Assembly: GCA_964404765.1 (NCBI GenBank)
Contig: CAYOLL010000259.1
Location: forward strand, 1 to 6,764
Length of the DNA: 6,764 bases
Origin: CAYOLL01 sp964404765 [NCBI: uncultured Gemmatimonadota bacterium]
Lineage (GTDB): Bacteria > 4572-55
Direction of reading: 5' to 3'
A program made the position numbers and the translations under genes. Shown here in pieces: positions 1 to 6,600 of the stretch; within the stretch, counting starts at the first letter, position 1, and each line of letters begins with the position of its first letter. A model generated the notes under the pieces. The model made no database searches. It saw only the letters and a list, made by a program, of their open reading frames with translations, and was not told the origin of the DNA.

Positions 1-27
1 CCTACGGGGCAAAAAAAGCATAGATAA
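1..27 (+). CDS. 3' end of an upstream paralogous sensor histidine kinase (partial)
   Basis: Only eight codons and a TAA stop (25-27) are in the window. They read PTGQKKHR. This matches the residues that close the ATPase domain of the downstream kinase A (LPAGQKST, about residues 1079-1086), where the same G-Q-K follows the last beta strand. I infer that these are the last residues of a third kinase of the same family, stopping directly after its HATPase domain. Kinase A continues for about 90 residues beyond this point. The following bases still carry a recognisable piece of that tail, so the stop looks like a secondary truncation. The match is short, and its strength comes mainly from the remnant that follows it in the same order and frame. 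Confidence 0.55.
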   Translation, partial: PTGQKKHR

Positions 28-102
28 CTTTCAAATTTAATTGGAAAGATGTCTAATGAAGAAAAGTATGCCGAGTTGTTGGCCTTAATCGCCTATCCCT
101 GA
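28..102 (+). pseudogene. Decayed C-terminal tail of the upstream kinase
   Basis: Bases 55-102 read NEEKYAELLALIAYP-stop, almost identical to the last residues of kinase A (NEEKYAELLALIA-stop, 3603-3644). Just upstream, TGGAAAGATG (42-51) matches TGGAAAAATG in kinase A, but the two blocks are 23 bases closer together here. The W-K codons and the NEEKYAELL codons are therefore in different frames. An in-frame TAA at 25-27 separates the piece from the kinase, and a TAA at 54-56 closes the W-K frame. About 50 further tail codons present in kinase A are missing. I read this as a tail domain cut down by deletions after the reading frame was closed. ATG at 49-51 could in principle start a 17-codon peptide, but nothing suggests it is expressed. 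Confidence 0.6.
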
Positions 103-107
103 AGAAA
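101..107 (+). promoter_or_regulatory. Probable ribosome binding site of kinase A
   Basis: Purine-rich GAAGAAA lies nine bases before the ATG at 117. It is a weak Shine-Dalgarno match. The identical heptamer sits at the same distance before kinase B, which supports both start codons. It overlaps the TGA (100-102) that ends the upstream tail remnant. Confidence 0.4.
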
Positions 108-116
108 TCGTACGCC

Positions 117-3100
117 ATGCGTTGTTATTTACCCCTTCTGATTTTATTATTGCCTGTTGTGCTTTCAGCACAGCCTGCAGCGTTTCGTTTTGAACGGATC
201 GGGTTGAACGACGGGCTGCCTCATGCCGCTGTGCTGGAGATTGCCCAGGATAGCCTCGGCTTTATGTGGTTCAGTACGCAGGACGGTTTGTGCAAATACG
301 ACGGCCACACGTTTGTGACCTATCGGACGATTCCCGGCGATACCATCAGCCTGAGTTACGGCGTGTCCTTTGCCATGTTGATGGATTCGCGCGGGCGGCT
401 GTGGCTGGGCACATTGGAGGGCGGCTTAAACCGCTTTGATTTCGCCACGGAAAAATTCTATCGCTATAAAACAGCGGATTCGCTGTCCGGCGGATTTTGC
501 GACCAGGTCATCAACAGTCTGTTTGAAGATTCGCGCGGGCACATCTGGGTCGGCACGGATCATTGCGTCAATGTGCTCGATCCTGAGACCGGGGCGATTC
601 GAGAAATTCCCGTCCACACGGCCATTGAAGCCGTCTACGAGGACGCGCCGGGAAATTACTGGATCGGCAGCTATCGCGACGGCCTTTTCCGCATTGATGC
701 GGCGACGCGGCAACTCCGGCGCTATCCCTGCTATGACGATGGCGATTACGGTACCTGTCTGCCCAATAAGAATATCAACGGCATGTTGGAAGACAGTTTT
801 GGCGATTTTTGGCTGACCAGCAGCTTCAACGGCGCTTTCAAAATTGCGCCTGAAACCTATAACGACTCCATTCCCAAATTCACCCGTTACCTGCCCGACC
901 CCGACAATCCCCATGCGCTCAGCAATAACCGGGCGACCGTCATCTTTGAAGATTCCAAAAAACAGTTGTGGATTGGCACACGGAACGGTTTGAACCTGTA
1001 CGACCGGCAAAACGACCGCTTTATCCATATCTTTAACGACCCGAACAATCCGCACAGCCTCAGCGATAATGACGTGCGGGCCATCTATGAAGACCGGCAG
1101 GGCATTTTATGGATCGGCACCTTTAACGGCGGCGTCAACAAGCTGGAACTGTATCCGCAGCCATTCGTTGCCTACACCGAGGACACAACCGATTCGACCT
1201 CGCTGAGCGGCAAAAACGTGCTGTCCGTTTGGGAAAGCGGCGACGAAGTCTGGGCGGGCACCAAGGAAGGCGGTCTGAACCGGCTGGATCGGAAGACCGG
1301 CCTCTTCACCCATTATTTGACGGAATGGAAGGGCAAGTACGACGCCGCCCATTTCAACGTGCGCGGGCTTTTTCGGGCCAAAGACGGGCCGCTGTGGATT
1401 TGCACCAATTCCGGACTGTTGGAGTTTGACACCCGCACCGGCGTCTTTGACGATTTTGTGACGGAGCATTCCTTTTTTTCAAGCGTGGCCTACGAAACAA
1501 GCGCCGGCAAGCTGTTAATCGGTAACAGCACCCATCATCTGCAGTATTTCGACAAAGACCGGCGCGAGTTGCTGCCCGCCTTGCCCGCAGACAAAACAAT
1601 CTATCGTACGACCGATATTTTGGAAGATAACAACAGCGTACTGTGGCTATCCTCGTTTGACACCGGTTTGTATCGGCTCAAGTCGGAAACTTCCGACATC
1701 ACATTGTATAAGCCGCTGAGCCCCGACCCGAATGACCCGGCCAACGACACCTGTTTGAACAGCAAAAAAATTCATGATCTGGCGATGGATCGCGCCGGAA
1801 ACATTTGGCTGGCCACGGAACAGGGCGGACTCAATTGCTTCAACCCGAAAACCGAAGAATTCCGCCATTATCGTAAAGCCGACGGCTTGTCGAGCGATAT
1901 TGTCTATGGCGTGCTGGTTGACAATCGCGGCTTTATCTGGGCCGCCACCGGCATGGGCATTAACAAGCTCGATCCGCGCACGGGTCGGGTTGTTTGCTAC
2001 GACGCGCAAGACGGTCTGCCGTCCGACTCCTTTACGGATGGCGGCGCGCACAAAGGGCAAAGCGGACGCCTATACTTCGGCAGCGTCAACGGTCTGGTCG
2101 CGTTTTTTCCGGACAGCATCAGCGAAAACCGCTACATTCCTCCGGTCGTCATCACCCGCTTTTTGCTGTCGAACAAACCCGTGCCGACCAACGATCCGCG
2201 CGGCCTGCTGACCCGCAATATCGGCTATACCGACGCCATCGTTCTGGATTATACCGACAACATGTTTGCCTTCGAGTTTGCAGCCTTAAACTATCGCCAG
2301 CAAAACAAAAACCGCTACGCCTATAAAATGGAAGGCGTCAACAGCGATTGGATCCATACCGACGCCAAAGACCGCAAAGCCACATTTACCGGATTGTCGC
2401 CCGGCGCGTATGTCTTTCGGGTCAAGGCCTCCAATGACGACGGCTATTGGAACGAGCAAGGCGCTTCGATCCGCGTCATCATCAATCCGCCCTGGTGGAA
2501 GACCTGGTGGGCCTACACCTTCTATGCGGTTGCCTTTTTGACCGCAGGGCCGTCATTTTATTTTTGGCGGGTCAATCGGCTCAAAAAGCGGCAAGAAGAA
2601 TTGGAACGACAGGTGACCGAGCGAACCGCCGAAATCAGTCAGCAAAACGTGCAATTGGCCGGCCAAAAAGCCGAAATCGAGGCTCAGCACGACCGACTGA
2701 TCGAGTTGGACGAATTTAAGCAGGGCTTGACCGGGATGATTGTGCATGATCTGAAAAATCCCCTCAACATCATCCTAAACGCCCTGAATTCACACTCCTT
2801 GACCTCGCAGATAAGCATACTGGAAAATACGGCCCGCCAAATGCTGACCATGGTCATGAACATCCTCGACGTGCAGAAGTTTGAAGACACCAAAATGATT
2901 CTGGAAAAGCAGGATCAGGGCTTGGTTGAAATTGTGGAAAATGCCATCCGGCAGGTGACGTTTCTCAGCCAGCGCAAGAATATCACCATCACCAATATGA
3001 TTGGGCGGGAAATAACCGTCAAAGTGGACGCGGAAATGATCGAGCGGGTCATCGTCAATTTGCTGACCAACGGCATTAAATATACGCCGAATAATGGGGC

Positions 3101-3644
3101 TATAAACCTGACGGGTTTCCAAAACCCGTCAGGTTTGATCCAGGTCGAAGTCACCGACAGCGGCGAGGGCATTCCGGCGGACAAGTTGGGCACGGTGTTT
3201 GAGAAATTCGGCCAGGTCAAGGCCAAAAGCTCCGGCAACGTCCGCTCCACCGGCATTGGCCTGACTTTTTGCAAACTGGCGGTGGAAGCGCACGGCGGGG
3301 AAATCGGCGTCAAAAGCATTGTGGATCAGGGCACGACCTTCTATTTTTCTTTGCCCGCCGGACAAAAATCAACCCAACCCGACAATGCTGCCGGAAACCG
3401 GACACCGGCAAGGAAATCTGACCGCGATTGGGCTTTGTCCGCCGCCGACAAAGCCGCTTTGACTCCCGTGTATGCGGTCTTGCAAACGCTTGATGTTTAC
3501 GAGACTTCGCGCATTGAAAAAATCCTGGCTCAACTGGAGCCGACGGACAGTGGAAGTATCCGCTTGTGGAAAAATGAAATGCAAAATACATTGTATTCCT
3601 TGAATGAAGAAAAATATGCCGAGTTGCTGGCTTTAATCGCTTAA
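117..3644 (+). CDS. Two-component sensor histidine kinase A: double propeller, Y_Y_Y, HisKA, HATPase
   Basis: Membrane sensor kinase. A signal peptide (residues 1-18, cleavage near LSA/Q) places the sensor in the periplasm. Fourteen Reg_prop blades (about 37-670), with cores such as FEDSKKQLWIGT and YEDRQGILWIGT, should form two seven-bladed propellers. A Y_Y_Y domain follows (710-787), then PPWWKTWW and one membrane helix (about 799-820), a coiled coil (825-870), HisKA with HDLKNPL and phospho-acceptor H877, and HATPase with N-box N981/N985, G1 box DSGEG (1014-1018) and G2 box TGIGL (1045-1049). All catalytic motifs are intact. Residues about 1081-1175 form a linker and a helical tail of no family I can name. 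There is no receiver or DNA-binding domain, unlike classical HTCS proteins, so a separate response regulator is needed. The ligand is unknown; related sensors often detect glycans. The ATG at 117 gives a full signal peptide and a start matching kinase B. Residues 997-1007 are encoded by a palindromic element. Confidence 0.93.
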   Translation: MRCYLPLLILLLPVVLSAQPAAFRFERIGLNDGLPHAAVLEIAQDSLGFMWFSTQDGLCKYDGHTFVTYRTIPGDTISLSYGVSFAMLMDSRGRLWLGTLEGGLNRFDFATEKFYRYKTADSLSGGFCDQVINSLFEDSRGHIWVGTDHCVNVLDPETGAIREIPVHTAIEAVYEDAPGNYWIGSYRDGLFRIDAATRQLRRYPCYDDGDYGTCLPNKNINGMLEDSFGDFWLTSSFNGAFKIAPETYNDSIPKFTRYLPDPDNPHALSNNRATVIFEDSKKQLWIGTRNGLNLYDRQNDRFIHIFNDPNNPHSLSDNDVRAIYEDRQGILWIGTFNGGVNKLELYPQPFVAYTEDTTDSTSLSGKNVLSVWESGDEVWAGTKEGGLNRLDRKTGLFTHYLTEWKGKYDAAHFNVRGLFRAKDGPLWICTNSGLLEFDTRTGVFDDFVTEHSFFSSVAYETSAGKLLIGNSTHHLQYFDKDRRELLPALPADKTIYRTTDILEDNNSVLWLSSFDTGLYRLKSETSDITLYKPLSPDPNDPANDTCLNSKKIHDLAMDRAGNIWLATEQGGLNCFNPKTEEFRHYRKADGLSSDIVYGVLVDNRGFIWAATGMGINKLDPRTGRVVCYDAQDGLPSDSFTDGGAHKGQSGRLYFGSVNGLVAFFPDSISENRYIPPVVITRFLLSNKPVPTNDPRGLLTRNIGYTDAIVLDYTDNMFAFEFAALNYRQQNKNRYAYKMEGVNSDWIHTDAKDRKATFTGLSPGAYVFRVKASNDDGYWNEQGASIRVIINPPWWKTWWAYTFYAVAFLTAGPSFYFWRVNRLKKRQEELERQVTERTAEISQQNVQLAGQKAEIEAQHDRLIELDEFKQGLTGMIVHDLKNPLNIILNALNSHSLTSQISILENTARQMLTMVMNILDVQKFEDTKMILEKQDQGLVEIVENAIRQVTFLSQRKNITITNMIGREITVKVDAEMIERVIVNLLTNGIKYTPNNGAINLTGFQNPSGLIQVEVTDSGEGIPADKLGTVFEKFGQVKAKSSGNVRSTGIGLTFCKLAVEAHGGEIGVKSIVDQGTTFYFSLPAGQKSTQPDNAAGNRTPARKSDRDWALSAADKAALTPVYAVLQTLDVYETSRIEKILAQLEPTDSGSIRLWKNEMQNTLYSLNEEKYAELLALIA
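2629..2730 (+). other. Coiled-coil signalling helix with one extra heptad relative to kinase B
   Basis: Between the membrane helix and the H-box, kinase A reads AEISQQNVQLAGQKAEIEAQ, where kinase B reads AEIVRQKEEIETQ. The flanks (VTxRTAEI before, ELDxFKQ after) align without gaps. Kinase A is therefore seven residues (21 bp) longer, exactly one heptad. The helix transmits the sensor signal to the HisKA dimer. Confidence 0.7.
3104..3136 (+). repeat. In-frame 33-bp palindromic element in the ATPase domain of kinase A
   Basis: AAACCTGACGGGTTT (3104-3118) is the exact reverse complement of AAACCCGTCAGGTTT (3122-3136), with loop CCA between. The element is 33 bases long and is read as residues 997-1007 (NLTGFQNPSGL), between the N-box and the DSGEG motif. 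In this fold that stretch is normally a beta strand and turn of variable sequence. The ACCTGACxGGT...ACCxGTCAGGT type resembles dispersed palindromic repeats that I recall from Bacteroidota and other genomes. It is not a terminator: no T-run follows and translation continues through it. A hairpin in the mRNA is likely. Confidence 0.9.
3366..3641 (+). other. C-terminal helical tail domain of kinase A
   Basis: After the ATPase domain comes a polar linker rich in Q, N, P and R, then about 70 residues predicted to be helical. This part begins ALSAADKAALTPVYAVLQ and ends with NEEKYAELLALIA. It holds no His, Asp or other obvious catalytic signature that would mark an HPt or receiver domain. Similar short helical tails follow kinase or receiver modules in other hybrid kinases, where they may mediate protein contacts. 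That comparison is from memory and tentative. The upstream paralog has lost this part. Whether kinase B has it lies beyond the window. Confidence 0.5.
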
Positions 3645-3676
3645 CCCTGAAGAAATTATACGCCATGCGTCGTTAC
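3603..3676 (+). repeat. Junction repeat, second copy of 55-128
   Basis: The end of one kinase, the spacer and the start of the next occur twice, 3548 bases apart and without gaps (55-128 and 3603-3676). The copies differ at roughly nine positions. The shared block covers the NEEKYAELLALIA codons, CCCTGAAGAAAT, TACGCC and the first signal-peptide codons MR. This is the boundary signature of a tandem gene duplication. Position 96 is T (TAT, read through to TGA at 100-102), while its equivalent 3644 is A (TAA stop), so the stop has moved by two codons. Confidence 0.8.
3649..3655 (+). promoter_or_regulatory. Probable ribosome binding site of kinase B
   Basis: GAAGAAA lies nine bases before the ATG at 3665, an exact copy in sequence and spacing of the site before kinase A. 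With a 20-base gap after the kinase A stop and no terminator, it suggests translation from a shared transcript. Confidence 0.4.
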
Positions 3677-6600
3677 CCGACCTTTCTGATTTTACTTTTA
3701 TTTGCCATTACGCTTTCGGCCCAGCCCGCCACCTTGCGCTTTGAGCGGCTGGGCCTGGAAGACGGTTTGTCAAGTATGGGCGTAAACGCCATTCTGCAAG
3801 ATCGTCAGGGCTATCTCTGGTTCGGGACGTGGGATGGTTTGAACAAATTTGACGGCTATACCTTTACGGTGTATCGTCACGAACCGGCTGACAGCAGCAG
3901 TTTGAGCAGCAATTGGGTGTCGGCAATTGTTGAGGACGCCAACGGCGGCTTGTGGATCGGCACAAACGACGGTTTAAATCAACTGGATCGTGTCACAGGC
4001 CGATTCCGCCGTTATCGGCATCAGCCGGACAATCTTCAAAGCCTATGCCACAACGATATCCATGGGATTGCGGCAGACGAAACCGGTTTTTTATGGATCG
4101 GCACGGACAGCGGATTAAACCGCTTGGATCCTCGCACCGGTCAATTCACTTGTTATCGGAACCGGCCCGACGATCCCCACAGTTTGAGCAATAACCACAT
4201 CTGGGCCTTATGCCATGACGCCGCCGGGTTTTTGTGGCTCGGCACGGAAAACGGCGGATTGAATCGGTTTGATCCTCGCACCGGGCAATTTGAGCATTTT
4301 CAGAATCAACCGGACGACCCCCGCAGTCTGAGCCATAATAGCGTTTACGCGCTTGCCACGGATTCCGCCGGTCGATTGTGGGTCGGCACCGGGGGCGGGT
4401 TGAATTTATTAGATCGGCGCAACGGCAAATTCCAGCGTTATCTGCATCAGCCGGCCGATGCAGGCAGCTTGTCCGATAACAATGTGAGCAGCATCTATGT
4501 AGACGCCGTCGGCCGCCTCTGGATCGGCACCCGGAACGGTTTGAATTGCCTCACCCTGACTCCCGCGCTTGACGCGACCCAATCGGTCAGGAAATTCAGC
4601 CGCATACAAAACCGTCCGGAAGACACGCACAGCCTGAGTCACAACTCTGTTCGCTCCATTTATCAGGATCGATCCGGCCAGATTTGGTTCGGCACATACT
4701 TCGGCGGTGTCAGCCGGCTGGATCCGCAGACTGAACCTTTTCGGCATATTCGCCATAACCCAATAGATGAAAACAGCCTGAGCGGAAATAACGTCAATGC
4801 GCTGTTGGAAGACCGGTTTGGCAATCTCTGGATCGGCATTTGGGAAGGAGGCTTGAATCTGTGGGATCGGGGGGAACAGCGTTTTTTGCACTTTGAGCAT
4901 TCGCCGGATGACCCGGCCTCGCTGTCCAGCAATCGCGTGCAGTGCCTCGCTGAAGACCATGCCGGCGCTTTGTGGATCGGGACCAATAACGGCGGCTTAA
5001 ACCGGCTGGACCGCGCCACCGGCAAATTTACCCGCTTCCGACACGATCCTGACAATCCGAACTCCTTGAGCCACAACACCGTCCTCGCGCTTTTGGCCGA
5101 CCGGCAGCACAAAATTTGGATCGGGACCTTCGGCGGCGGGCTGGACCGGTTTGATCCGACGAAGGGAACATTTGAGCACTTCAGGCATGTGGAGGGTGAT
5201 TCCACTTCGCTTAGCCATGACTATATTTTCACGATATTTGAAGATTCCGCCGGGAATTTATGGATCGGCACCAATGGGGGCGGGCTGAATCTTTATGATC
5301 GTGTCACAAATCGTTTTACCCGTTTTACCCGCAACCCAAACCTGCCCGCCACGCTGAGCAGCAATCAGGTCACCTGCCTGCAGGAAGATGCGCACAATGT
5401 TTTATGGATCGGCTCATTTAGCGGTTTAATTCACTTTGATCCGGATTTGCGCGCCGTTACCGCTTATCGCGAGCAAGACGGCCTATCTAATGATGATATC
5501 ACCGGCTTGTTACAGGACGCCCGGGGCCGACTCTGGATCAGCACATCCAAGGGTTTGTACCGCTTTGACCCGATCACCCGAACCTTTACCGCCTATGACG
5601 TGCAGGACGGGTTGCAAAGCAATCAATTTGCACGCGGCGCGGCCTGGCGAGGTCGAGACGGGTTTATGTACTTCGGCGGCATCAATGGCGTGACGATGTT
5701 TCACCCGGACAGCATCCACAGCAATACAATCATCCCGCCGGTCGCGCTGACCAAACTGCTTTATTTTAACCGCGAGCTTGAAACGGACACCCGTTATCCG
5801 GCCAAAGGCGGCTTTACCATCGCCAAACATTTCGGCAATGACAAAGAGATAGCTACTTTGCCCCGCAGTCTCGAAGCCCTGTCCGAACTCACGCTTAATT
5901 ATACCGATTACATTTTTGGTTTTGAATTTTCCGCGCTCAACTATCGCCAATCCGGCAAGAATCAATTTGCCTACATGCTGGAAGGCTTTGACAAAGACTG
6001 GAACCGCACCGATTACAAATATCGCCGGGCCACCTATACCAACGTGCCGCACGGGACCTACACCTTCCGGGTTAAGGCGTCCAATGACGACGGCGTGTGG
6101 AATGAGGCCGGGATTTCAATCAAAGTTACGATTACGCCGCCGTGGTGGAAGACCTGGTGGGCCTACACGCTCTATGTTCTGTTTGTGCTGTTCAGCGGCT
6201 CATCGGCTTATTTCTGGCGAGTGAATCAACTGAAGCAACGGCAGCACGAGTTGGAAGATCAGGTCACCCAACGCACGGCGGAAATCGTGCGCCAAAAAGA
6301 GGAAATTGAAACGCAGCACGAACAATTGCAAGAATTGGATGGATTCAAACAAAGCATGACCGGGATGATCGTGCACGATCTGAAAAACCCGCTCAATATC
6401 ATTCTCAACGTCTTGAACTCGCACTCCTTGCATTCACAGGTCAACATACTGGAAAATACGGCTCGCCAAATGCTGACCATGGTGATGAATATTCTGGACG
6501 TGCAGAAGTTTGAGGATACTAAAATGATTCTGGAAAAGCAGGATCAGGCGTTAGTTGAAATCGTGGAAAATGCCGTCCGGCAGGTGACGTTTCTCAGCCA

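Noticed and set aside
28-48. CTTTC...GAAAG inverted repeat in the AT-rich stretch at the left edge
   Set aside because: Five-base arms with an 11-base loop are expected by chance in AT-rich sequence, and the second arm belongs to the tail relic.
426-1055. Long open frame on the minus strand (209 codons) opposite kinase A
   Set aside because: It lies wholly within a well-supported kinase gene, its translation has no recognisable domain, and it mirrors the periodic blade codons of the + strand.
3104-3136. Palindrome as a rho-independent terminator
   Set aside because: The stem is strong, but no T-run follows it and the kinase frame continues through it into intact G1 and G2 boxes.
3389-3411. 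TGCCGG...CCGGCA inverted repeat in the linker after the ATPase domain of kinase A
   Set aside because: Six-base GC-rich arms with a ten-base loop in coding sequence, with no counterpart elsewhere in the window.
3776-5716. Regular ~130-bp repeats as a CRISPR-like or satellite array
   Set aside because: The periodicity is that of protein blades: similarity is at the amino-acid level, with third-position variation and one continuous frame.
5510-6052. Minus-strand open frame of 180 codons opposite kinase B
   Set aside because: It is a shadow of the blade and Y_Y_Y coding region, with no family signature or credible ribosome binding site.
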